A model generated the notes under the pieces. That model made no database searches. It had not been told where the DNA came from and saw only the letters and a list, made by a program, of their open reading frames with translations. 5,254 bases of DNA from an uncultured beta proteobacterium. Lineage in GTDB: Bacteria; Pseudomonadota; Gammaproteobacteria; Burkholderiales; Rhodocyclaceae. The stretch is from NCBI GenBank assembly GCA_903933395.1, contig CAIZKA010000534.1, positions 1 to 5,254 on the forward strand. Reading direction: 5' to 3'. Shown piece by piece: positions 1 to 5,149 of this stretch. Made by a program: the position numbers and the translations under genes. Every line of letters starts with the position of its first letter. The stretch's first letter is position 1.

Positions 1-61
1 CGGCCATCAGCAGGGCCAGGCCGACCGCAACTGCGCGACATTTCTGGATAGTCTGTTTCAT
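1..61 (-). CDS. N-terminus of an exported protein (partial, runs off the left edge)
   Basis: An ATG on the minus strand at 61-59 opens a frame that stays open to the window edge (20 complete codons). The peptide starts MKQTIQKC, is basic at first, and continues with a hydrophobic run (AVAVGLALLMA), which is the n-region and h-region of a Sec signal peptide. The product is therefore probably periplasmic, outer-membrane or secreted. A weak purine-rich ribosome site (GAGA) lies about 7 bases upstream. The mature protein is outside the window, so no function can be given. Its leader of several hundred bases is discussed under the intergenic region. Confidence 0.65.
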   Translation of the reverse strand, partial: MKQTIQKCRAVAVGLALLMA

Positions 62-89
62 AGGTCTGTCTCGTTCCGGCGATGCGTTT

Positions 90-104
90 GCCCGATTCAC
101 GGGC
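90..104 (-). promoter_or_regulatory. Small stem-loop in the leader of the partial exported-protein gene
   Basis: GCCCG and CGGGC form a perfect 5-bp GC stem around a 5-base loop, ending 28 bases before the ATG at 61. If transcription starts near 136 (from the TATAAA at 148-143), this hairpin lies in the 5' untranslated leader. It could stabilise the messenger or affect initiation, but it is short enough to be chance in GC-rich DNA. Confidence 0.25.
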
Positions 105-142
105 GGAATTTGCTTCCAAGCTTGGCTGTTTACGCGTCAATC

Positions 143-148
143 TTTATA
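143..148 (-). promoter_or_regulatory. Candidate -10 element for the leftward gene at 61
   Basis: On the minus strand the hexamer reads TATAAA (5 of 6 matches to TATAAT) in an AT-rich stretch. It would place a transcription start near 136, giving a leader of about 75 bases. No recognisable -35 lies 16-18 bases upstream. A half-match to an FNR/CRP-type box (perfect ATCAA half, poor partner) lies at 171-184, centred about 41 bases before the predicted start. That position would suit a class II activator, but half of the site is weak. Confidence 0.3.
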
Positions 149-328
149 AACAACATTACTAAAGTTTCGCTTGATATTGATTCGAACAGACTTTTATTGA
201 ACAGGCAAGCAGTTTCGTGCAGCCCATGACCCCTGCGGGTGGCAAAGCTGTGTCATTTTCACGACACGAAATTTACCCGCACATGGCGATTTCACGGCTG
301 CAAAAACCACATTATTAACATTGGATTA

Positions 329-351
329 CGTGATTTTCATGATAAATCACG
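329..351. promoter_or_regulatory. 8-bp inverted repeat (operator-like dyad)
   Basis: CGTGATTT and AAATCACG are perfect inverted 8-base arms separated by 7 bases. No U-run follows on either strand, although the minus-strand side is moderately T-rich, so a protein-binding operator is at least as likely as a terminator. It lies about 85 bases beyond the cytochrome stop and about 270 bases before the partial gene at 61. I cannot assign it to a regulator family. Confidence 0.35.
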
Positions 352-393
352 CGAGATGTGGCCACGGCAGGACCCTGGCGGGGCCCTGCGCGG

Positions 394-431
394 AGAAAAG
401 GAAGGGTGATGAAGGTGCCCGGCGTCCGGGC
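394..431 (-). terminator. Terminator-like hairpin after the cytochrome operon
   Basis: Four bases past the TAG stop of the cytochrome gene, GCCCGG and CCGGGC (417-422 and 426-431) form a perfect 6-bp stem with a 3-base loop. In the minus-strand transcript it is followed by a pyrimidine-rich stretch including CCTTCCTTTTCTCC. The T-run starts several bases after the stem, so this is an imperfect intrinsic terminator. A second imperfect stem (367-389, 8 of 9 pairs, loop of 5) follows and may add to 3'-end stability. Confidence 0.4.
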
Positions 432-435
432 GGGA

Positions 436-1845
436 CTACCTGTTGCGGGTAGCGACGTAGTCGGCGACGATCTTGACTTCGGCCGGCTTCAGGTCGTCGG
501 TGACGCCTTCTTCCTTGTGCGTCTTGTTCTTGGTCAGGCGCGAGGCGACGCATTCCCAGTCGCCCTTGTATTTCTCCTGGATGTTCTTCATCGGCGGACC
601 GGTCTTCTTCTGCACGTAGGCATGGCATTGCGGGCAGCCGACGCGGTCGATGATCGCCTTGGCGGCGGTTTCGTCGATGGTTCCGAACGGCGCACCGGCA
701 GGCGCCGGACAGGGCGGCAGGTCGGAGCCGTCGCGATAGGCGATCTTCTTCTTGCCGCCGGGCGCTGCGGCGTCGGCTTTGGCGGCAGGTTCGGCTTTCG
801 CCGCGGGCTCGGCGGCCTTGGCGGCGGGTTCTGCCTTGACGGGTTCGGCTTTCTTTGCGGCCTGCGCTTCCGCTTCGCGTTTCTGTGCCGCCTGCGCTTC
901 TGCCTCCTTCTTCGCCTTCGCCTCGGTTTCGAGCCTGGTTTTTTCGTCGGCTTCGCGTTTCTGTGCCGTCAGTGCATCCGCCTCGCGCTTGGCCTTGGCT
1001 TCCGCTTCGCGTTTTGCGGCCTGGGCATCGGCGTCGCGTTTCGCCGTGGCCTGCGCCTCGGCGTCGCGCTTGGCTTTTTCTTCGGTTTCGCGCTTGATCG
1101 CGTCGAGGGCGGCGGTGTCCTTGCGCGCCCGGGCATCCGCCTCGCGCTTGGCCAGGGCTTCTTTTTCCTGCTTTGCGGCGGCTTCACGTTTGGCCTGGGC
1201 TTCGGCGTCACGTGCCGCCAGCGCCTTCGCTTCGGCTTCCTGTTTGGCTTTGGCGGCGGCATCCTTGCCGGCCTGCGCCTTGGCTTCGGCCGCCTGTCTG
1301 GCCTTGTCTTCTGCGTCCTTTTTGGCTTGGACCTTGGCCTCGGCGGCTGCCTTGGCCTTGTCTTCGGCGTCCTTCTTGGTCTGGGCCTTGGCGTCCGCGA
1401 CCGCCTTGGCTTTGGCCGCCGCCTCTTCTTTGGCGCGGGCCGCCTCCAGCCGTTTGGCTTCCGGGCTGCCCGGCGCGGGCTTGGCGGCTGCGGCGGCAGC
1501 CTGTTCCTCGAAGCTGGTGCCGGCCAGCCACTCCGACATGGAGCGGAGTTCGGCCGGCGCGACGGCTTTCAGTTCACCGGCATGGCTGGGCGCCGCGGAA
1601 ATCGCCGCCGAGGTTCGCGCCGGATCGCCTTTCAACGTGGCTTTCATGGTTTTCACGGAAGGCGCGGTGCTGCGCGCTTCGTAGAAATGGCACAGGTTGC
1701 ATTGCTTCTGCTGGAACAACTTCGGTCCCTGCGCAGCTGTCTGCTGCGCGGCGGGTGCAGCGGTCTGCGCCAGTGCGGCGAAGCTCAGCAGTGAAAGCGC
1801 GGCGAGGGCGATGCGAGCCGGGCGCGGAGAAAATGCCGGTTTCAT
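436..1845 (-). CDS. Exported diheme cytochrome c with a long charged-helix linker
   Basis: 469 residues. Residues 1-26 are a Sec signal peptide with a cleavage site after ALA (24-26). A first c-type heme domain follows, with CNLCH at 49-53. Residues about 126-332 are almost entirely A, K, E, D, R and Q, predicting a long single helix or coiled coil of TolA-like character. It includes five 18-residue repeats (139-228) and then KREA-type repeats. A Pro-Ala segment (333-363, EPAAKA repeats) leads to a second class I heme domain with CPQCH at 404-408 and a GPPM axial-Met motif (M419). C379 and C432 could form a disulfide. The role is presumably periplasmic electron transfer; the partner is unknown. 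I chose the ATG at 1845 because it gives the signal peptide and has GAGG 8 bases upstream; the longer frame to 1926 overlaps the upstream gene. The heme motifs are seen directly. The helix is inferred from composition. Confidence 0.9.
   Translation of the reverse strand: MKPAFSPRPARIALAALSLLSFAALAQTAAPAAQQTAAQGPKLFQQKQCNLCHFYEARSTAPSVKTMKATLKGDPARTSAAISAAPSHAGELKAVAPAELRSMSEWLAGTSFEEQAAAAAAKPAPGSPEAKRLEAARAKEEAAAKAKAVADAKAQTKKDAEDKAKAAAEAKVQAKKDAEDKARQAAEAKAQAGKDAAAKAKQEAEAKALAARDAEAQAKREAAAKQEKEALAKREADARARKDTAALDAIKRETEEKAKRDAEAQATAKRDADAQAAKREAEAKAKREADALTAQKREADEKTRLETEAKAKKEAEAQAAQKREAEAQAAKKAEPVKAEPAAKAAEPAAKAEPAAKADAAAPGGKKKIAYRDGSDLPPCPAPAGAPFGTIDETAAKAIIDRVGCPQCHAYVQKKTGPPMKNIQEKYKGDWECVASRLTKNKTHKEEGVTDDLKPAEVKIVADYVATRNR
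1162..1431 (-). repeat. Five 54-bp coding repeats (18-residue helical units)
   Basis: Residues 139-228 of the cytochrome align as five consecutive 18-residue units. The clearest pair begins KKDAEDKAKAAAEAK and KKDAEDKARQAAEAK; the outer units are more diverged. Eighteen residues equal five alpha-helical turns, so every unit shows the same charged face. The underlying DNA has a matching 54-bp period rich in CTTGGC and TCGGC words. Expansion by slippage or unequal recombination is likely, so repeat number may vary between strains. Confidence 0.75.
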
Positions 1846-1860
1846 GGATTTGACCTCAGG
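1843..1860 (-). promoter_or_regulatory. Stop/ribosome-site overlap joining sensor and cytochrome genes
   Basis: In the minus-strand transcript the sensor's TGA (1858-1856) forms part of the TGAGG ribosome site of the cytochrome, whose ATG (1845-1843) starts 10 bases after the stop. Ribosomes ending the sensor can reinitiate on the cytochrome, which supports matched expression of the two heme proteins. This also decides the cytochrome start. Confidence 0.7.
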
Positions 1861-2740
1861 TACCGTGACCGCTGAACAGCTCCATGGCCTTGACCAGGCT
1901 GCGTCGCATTCGGTTGAAGGCAACACTGAGCTGGGCGACTTCGTCCGAGCCCTGTTCGTTGAATTCGCCCATCTCGAAGTTGCCCTTGCTGATTTCGTCG
2001 GCGATGTTCGCCATCACGCTGACCCGGCTGATGATCAGGGAATTCAGCATGATGTTGATGAGGACGAAGACGAGCACGAAAACACCGGTGATGGTCGTCA
2101 TGAAGGTGATGAACATGCGATTGGCATTGTCGACAGGCACCGAGAGCGGTACGGTGACGATCTGCGCGCCGACAATCTCCTTCAGCTTCCAGCCATAGCC
2201 GTTTTCGGCGCCGTATTTCGCAACGATCTGCGGGGGCGATTTCTCCGGCGTGGTGTGGCAGCCGAGGCAGCCCGACTGCTTGATCTGGATCGGGTGCGCA
2301 AGGTAGAGGACGGGGCCTTTCACCGTCTGGCGTATTCCCCATTCCTCCGTCTTGGCGGGGTCGCTGCGAAAAGAGTTGATGATCTTCGCTTCCCAGTCGG
2401 CGGCGCGATGCTTGAGGTTGGTCGGGTTCAGGGCGGCTTCGCGATAGCCGTAGTCGGGGTAACGCTTATACACCGCCTCCATGATCTTGTCGGCGGCATA
2501 GGCCGGCACGCCCATCATGAGCATTTCCTCGTCTTCGCCGGTTTCGCGCAGGTTGGGCCCGACCTCATTGACCGCCCAGGTGCGCGCGGAAAGTATGGTT
2601 TCCATCAGTACGCTGGCGTTCGATAGCACTTCGGCACGGGCATTGTCGTTGAGCTGCCGGTGAGACATGTAGCCGGAGGCCCCGAGCGCCAGTCCGAACA
2701 CCACCAGCAGCATTGAATTGAATTTGCCCCTCAGCTTCAT
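1856..2740 (-). CDS. Membrane c-type heme sensor, DUF3365/Tll0287-like domain with C-terminal HAMP
   Basis: 294 residues. Residues 7-24 form a transmembrane helix and residues about 30-207 a periplasmic domain. That domain carries features of the DUF3365 (Tll0287-like) family: an NPTN segment followed by DWE (105-117), a c-type heme site CLGCH (158-162), and a tail with GYGWK and IVGAQIV (181-195). A second transmembrane helix spans about 208-232. A HAMP-like segment follows (about 230-285, DEVAQLSVAFNRM near its end) and the protein stops shortly after. The family is thought to bind heme covalently and act in redox or gas sensing. Here no kinase, chemotaxis or cyclic-di-GMP output domain is attached, so the signal must pass to another protein or the protein has a redox role. 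GGAG lies about 7 bases before the ATG. The stop codon overlaps the ribosome site of the cytochrome gene, so the two are very likely co-transcribed and perhaps translationally coupled. Confidence 0.85.
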   Translation of the reverse strand: MKLRGKFNSMLLVVFGLALGASGYMSHRQLNDNARAEVLSNASVLMETILSARTWAVNEVGPNLRETGEDEEMLMMGVPAYAADKIMEAVYKRYPDYGYREAALNPTNLKHRAADWEAKIINSFRSDPAKTEEWGIRQTVKGPVLYLAHPIQIKQSGCLGCHTTPEKSPPQIVAKYGAENGYGWKLKEIVGAQIVTVPLSVPVDNANRMFITFMTTITGVFVLVFVLINIMLNSLIISRVSVMANIADEISKGNFEMGEFNEQGSDEVAQLSVAFNRMRRSLVKAMELFSGHGT

Positions 2741-2771
2741 GGCTGTTCTCCGCCTGATTATTCAAATGTAA

Positions 2772-2780
2772 AGCATAGCA
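2772..2780 (-). promoter_or_regulatory. Candidate extended -10 promoter of the sensor-cytochrome operon
   Basis: The minus strand reads TGCTATGCT, an extended -10 (TGn) plus TATGCT (4 of 6 matches). It would start transcription near 2765, leaving a leader of about 25 bases before the ATG at 2740. A good -35 is not present at 17 bases. The 11-bp tandem repeat at 2789-2815 occupies the -24 to -50 region, where an activator or repressor would act. Confidence 0.35.
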
Positions 2781-2788
2781 TGAGCGAT

Positions 2789-2815
2789 TCGCGGAAATCT
2801 CGCGGAAATGTCGCG
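2789..2815. repeat. 11-bp tandem repeat upstream of the sensor-cytochrome operon
   Basis: TCGCGGAAATC (2789-2799) and TCGCGGAAATG (2800-2810) are head-to-tail copies differing only in the last base, followed by a third partial copy TCGCG (2811-2815). The 11-bp period is about one DNA helix turn, so bound protomers would sit on the same face. The position directly upstream of the candidate leftward promoter suggests a direct-repeat operator. No known regulator is recognised. Confidence 0.5.
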
Positions 2816-2893
2816 ACGCTTCGCCACGGATAGCGGGCCGGCCGATTGAAACGTGAAGCCTGGTCATGCTCCCGCAGTTGCGTTCGTCGGTTA

Positions 2894-2921
2894 AGATATC
2901 TAAAGTCTATAATATCAAGAG
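2894..2921 (+). promoter_or_regulatory. Rightward promoter with consensus -10 and flanking ATATC repeats
   Basis: A perfect TATAAT lies at 2908-2913, about 68 bases before the GTG at 2981, in an AT-rich island within GC-rich DNA. No -35-like hexamer is found 15-18 bases upstream (the sequence there is GC-rich). An 8-bp palindrome AGATATCT (2894-2901) and a direct repeat (ATATCTAAAG at 2896-2905 and ATATCAAGAG at 2912-2921, 8 of 10 identical) flank or overlap the -10. This arrangement fits a regulated promoter with an activator or a repressor bound over the -10. Confidence 0.5.
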
Positions 2922-2964
2922 CTCGCCTAATCGCTGTTCGGGCGGCATCTGGCCCATGAATCCT

Positions 2965-2970
2965 GGAGGA
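2965..2970 (+). promoter_or_regulatory. Strong ribosome site deciding the GTG start at 2981
   Basis: GGAGGA lies 10 bases before GTG 2981. The nearby ATG at 2956 is out of frame with the gene, so the GTG is the supported start. Confidence 0.7.
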
Positions 2971-2980
2971 TCGTTACACC

Positions 2981-3739
2981 GTGGCGTCACCAGTCAGCGC
3001 ACCCGTTTCGACGACCGTTTTTGCCTTCGATCTCGTCGGTGCGGATTCGGTCGAGGGCGCCGTTCTGGAACGTTTCGACAAGATCGTGGCGGCCGCGGCA
3101 CGCGGACTCGGTTTCGTCACGCAGGAACCCGGCAAGCCTAACCTCACCGTGACACTGGCCCCCGAGGCGGCGCTCGCCGAGGCGGTAAACCGCGCCGCTG
3201 CGGCGCTTGCCGGATTTGACGGGACAGCCGCGCCGTTGCGGGTTCGCGCGATCGCCAATTTCGGCGTCGTATTCCGTGTCGAAGCGGACGGGCAGGTGAG
3301 TTTTTCCGGTTCCGCGATTCGCGCCACGCAGAGCGCCTTGCGCCGTGCCCCGGGCAGCGGCAGCCTGATGGCGACCCGCGATTTCGTGGCCCAGGCCTCC
3401 AGGCTGGCGGATCTGCCGTTTCGCTTTGAGGCGATGAGCGATATGGCGGGCGCAGAAGGCCTGAGTCATGTCGTGTTCGGCGCGGCGGAGGCGGGGCCGG
3501 CGGGAGTCGGCTTCGCTTTGCCCAGCAATGACCAGGCTTTTGTGGCCTTCGTCAAGCGCCGCCTGGCGGCGGACATCGGCCCCTTTGCCGGCGCCCTGGT
3601 CGACCGGGCGCTGCGGGCTACGCCGGTGGCGACACAACTGGTGAAGGCCTTGAGCCGCGAGATAGAAAATCCCGTTGCCCGCACCGCCTTCGAACAAGAG
3701 GTGTTCCAGTTCATCAAGAATCAGAACCGGAACCCGTAA
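2981..3739 (+). CDS. Degenerate nucleotide-cyclase-fold protein with helical C-terminal domain (predicted)
   Basis: 252 residues, cytosolic, with no signal peptide or membrane segment. Residues about 12-138 follow the order of a class III cyclase homology domain. There is an initial strand with an acidic residue (FAFDLVG, D17), a helix, a segment leading to an Ala-rich helix (LTVTLAPEAALAEAVNRA), a strand PLRVRAIANFGVVF where active cyclases have an RxGxHxG-type motif, and FSGSAIRATQSALRRAPGSGSLMA where they have the y.G..vn.AaRl motif before a final strand. The second metal-binding Asp (usually in a GD turn) is missing and the substrate residues are not recognisable, so catalysis is unlikely. 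Residues about 183-250 (ADIGPFAGALVDRA, then REIENPVARTAF) resemble a small helical domain found at the end of some proteobacterial Ser/Thr kinases and cyclases. The fold assignment is my inference from pattern, not a search. The gene is divergent from the heme-sensor operon and 31 bases before the next gene. Confidence 0.8.
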   Translation: MASPVSAPVSTTVFAFDLVGADSVEGAVLERFDKIVAAAARGLGFVTQEPGKPNLTVTLAPEAALAEAVNRAAAALAGFDGTAAPLRVRAIANFGVVFRVEADGQVSFSGSAIRATQSALRRAPGSGSLMATRDFVAQASRLADLPFRFEAMSDMAGAEGLSHVVFGAAEAGPAGVGFALPSNDQAFVAFVKRRLAADIGPFAGALVDRALRATPVATQLVKALSREIENPVARTAFEQEVFQFIKNQNRNP

Positions 3740-3770
3740 CAGCGAAAAAATTCATCCAGGGAACGGACTA

Positions 3771-4649
3771 ATGGGGTTTTTCAACAGTCTCTTGAAACAG
3801 GCGCCGGCGGTGACCTGCATGCTGCCGGACTCACATGCGGTGATCCGCCAGATGGTTGCCGTACTCGGTTTCGAAGTTGCCGCGTCCAAGGAATCCTGGG
3901 CCCGCCTGGTGCCGGCGATCAATGCCGCGGTCGAGTATTTCGACGCCCAGATCGCCGCGATTCCCGGCCCCTTCGATATTGCCGCCGCACAGTACACCCA
4001 TCACCCGCTGGTGCATGCGCTGTTTCCGACGCGACAGGAAATCGCCCACGGCATCGGCCGCAGCCGGGACGTCAAGCAGCCCCTGGCTTTCCTCGCCGGT
4101 GCCGAGCAGAAAGAGGTGTTCGCCCTGATGGGCGCCAGACGCAAGCCGGATTCCCAGCAAGCCAGTGCCGACCAGGGTTTTCATGACCACACATTGCGCA
4201 CGCTCGCCGCGAACGAGCCGGCGGCGCGCCAGGGATTGCGCACCGCGGCAATGACGCGCGTGGTCACGGCTTTCGGCGAGCACGTCCAGAAGTTGCGCAA
4301 GCCCGGCAGTTTGCCCAGGGAGGCCTGGAACATCGAGAACCGCAAGGATTTTCCTGTTGCCGATGGAGAAAAGGGCAAGCCCGTCCTGGCCGATGACGAG
4401 TTGCAGCCCGACAAGCTGCTGCAAGGCCTGGTCGCCTGGCTGCAGCGTCCGTCAGAGCACTTCCAGGTGCATGCCGGCGAGAAGGCTGCCGCCGGCAGCC
4501 AGGACGCGGTGCACCAGATCGACCTGCTGCCTCAACTGCTGGTCTGCGACCGCCGCCACTGGGTGGTTTGCCTCGTCCGCTTTCCCACCGACGAAGGTGT
4601 CGCGGCGGTTCAGAACGAAACCAGGCAGCACCGCTACATCCTGATCTGA
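3771..4649 (+). CDS. Conserved-looking cytosolic protein of unknown function
   Basis: 292 residues; I do not recognise the family. The ATG at 3771 has AGGGA 8 bases upstream. The longer frame from 3675 would overlap the preceding gene by about 65 bases and begins with low-quality sequence. No signal peptide, membrane span or nucleotide-binding motif is seen. The N-terminal two thirds look mostly helical. They contain a His cluster (YTHHPLVH, 75-82, plus H93) and the segments DHTLRTLAANE (139-149) and VTAFGEHVQKLR (165-176). A charged linker (about 185-215) leads to a C-terminal part with a likely strand (HWVVCLVRF, 263-271). It follows the pseudo-cyclase gene by 31 bases on the same strand, so the two are probably co-transcribed and may act together. 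Confidence 0.85.
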   Translation: MGFFNSLLKQAPAVTCMLPDSHAVIRQMVAVLGFEVAASKESWARLVPAINAAVEYFDAQIAAIPGPFDIAAAQYTHHPLVHALFPTRQEIAHGIGRSRDVKQPLAFLAGAEQKEVFALMGARRKPDSQQASADQGFHDHTLRTLAANEPAARQGLRTAAMTRVVTAFGEHVQKLRKPGSLPREAWNIENRKDFPVADGEKGKPVLADDELQPDKLLQGLVAWLQRPSEHFQVHAGEKAAAGSQDAVHQIDLLPQLLVCDRRHWVVCLVRFPTDEGVAAVQNETRQHRYILI

Positions 4650-4667
4650 GCGTCGCGCCACCACCGC

Positions 4668-4700
4668 AGTCGCCGTGTCATCGGCGCCGACTCTTTGTGT
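4668..4700 (+). terminator. Weak terminator-like stem between convergent genes
   Basis: AGTCGCCG (4668-4675) can pair with CGG...CGACT (4682-4692) as a 5+3 bp stem with a 3-base bulge, followed by CTTTGTGT. The segment also contains a 10-bp palindrome TCGGCGCCGA (4681-4690). It sits 18 bases after the stop of the rightward gene and could end that operon, but the T-run is short. Confidence 0.3.
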
Positions 4701-4713
4701 CCGGCGGAGCGCT

Positions 4714-5133
4714 TCAAGTCTCGCTTAGCGCCGCTTCCGGGGTGAGGATGCGGAACAGGTCACGCAGCCTTTCGCGTCGCGCCAGCCGCAGCAGGGCCTT
4801 GTCCGCCGTCACCAGCCAGCTGGCCTTGCTGTCGCGGGCCAGTTCGAGGAATTTCTGGTCGTCGCGATCCTTGCAGCGCGGCAGGGCGGCGGCCACCGCC
4901 GGTGCCGGGTCGCGATGGTGCATGGCGCTTGCGGCGTAGGCGGCCAGCGCGGCCGCCTGCTGCCCTTCCGTCAGTGCGAACATCGGATAGCCCAGCACGC
5001 GGCGAAACTCGTCCAGGCAGGCGTCATTGGTAACGGCCTGCCATTCGCCGCTTTCGATCCTGGTCCGCAAGGGCGCGAAGCGGCTGTCGGCGAACACGTA
5101 AAGCGAGACCAGTACATTGGTGTCGAGCACCAC
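4714..5133 (-). CDS. PIN-domain ribonuclease-like protein (putative toxin component, PIN family)
   Basis: With the start preferred here (GTG 5133-5131) the protein has 139 residues and begins at VLDTNVLVSLY, the usual opening of single-domain PIN toxins of the COG1569 type. The metal-binding acids expected for the fold are visible in order: D and N of LDTN, E of LDEF, the D residues of CKDRDDQKFL, and D of VTADK. The nuclease is therefore probably intact, presumably cutting RNA. AGGG lies 9 bases before this GTG. A TTG two codons earlier would give the common MRVVLDTN start but with only 3 bases of spacing. The frame also continues upstream through a GTG at 5217 to the window edge. That extension is low-complexity and crosses a strong inverted repeat, so I doubt it is coding. 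No antitoxin is visible within the window; one could lie beyond 5254. It is convergent with the rightward operon. Confidence 0.85.
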   Translation of the reverse strand: MVLDTNVLVSLYVFADSRFAPLRTRIESGEWQAVTNDACLDEFRRVLGYPMFALTEGQQAAALAAYAASAMHHRDPAPAVAAALPRCKDRDDQKFLELARDSKASWLVTADKALLRLARRERLRDLFRILTPEAALSET

Positions 5134-5149
5134 GCGCAAAGGCCCTGCA

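Larger units (their letters stand above)
62..435. other. 374-base non-coding region between two leftward genes
   Basis: No convincing gene is seen here. Base composition shifts to AT-rich between about 140 and 345, unlike the flanking genes, as expected for a regulatory region. It must hold the promoter of the leftward gene starting at 61 and the 3' end of the cytochrome operon. Visible structures are a 10-bp palindrome (116-125, CCAAGCTTGG), a small stem-loop at 90-104, 5-base arms GTGTC/GACAC at 250-254 and 263-267, an 8-bp-arm dyad at 329-351, a 9-bp-arm imperfect stem at 367-389 and a hairpin at 417-431. A minus-strand TATAAA (148-143) is the best -10 candidate, but no good -35 accompanies it. 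Confidence 0.7.

Noticed and set aside
195..290. Cyclic-di-GMP (GEMM) riboswitch-like fragments (GGCAAAGC and nearby stems, plus strand)
   Set aside because: The conserved GNRA loop, its receptor and the second paired arm are not recognisable, and no rightward gene follows.
1688..1705. Sigma-54-like TGGCAC...TTGC string
   Set aside because: The GG-to-GC spacing is wrong, and the string lies in the antisense of the CNLCH heme motif.
358..1794. Long open frames on the plus strand across the cytochrome (358-1794 and 752-1684)
   Set aside because: They are antisense shadows of the repetitive GC-rich Ala/Lys/Glu coding region. The minus-strand frame has a signal peptide, a ribosome site and two heme motifs, while the plus-strand products are low-complexity Phe/Gly/Leu- or Ala/Ser-rich.
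1846..1926. 27-codon N-terminal extension of the cytochrome
   Set aside because: It overlaps the end of the sensor gene and would bury the signal peptide. The ATG at 1845 has a well-placed ribosome site.
1842..2626. Other frames over the sensor gene (plus 1697-2626, minus 1842-2342)
   Set aside because: They are shadows without domain features. The 294-residue frame carries the heme site, two membrane helices and HAMP.
3675..3770. 32-codon N-terminal extension of the unknown gene
   Set aside because: It overlaps the preceding gene in another frame, reads as low-quality Ser/Arg-rich sequence, and the ATG at 3771 has its own ribosome site.
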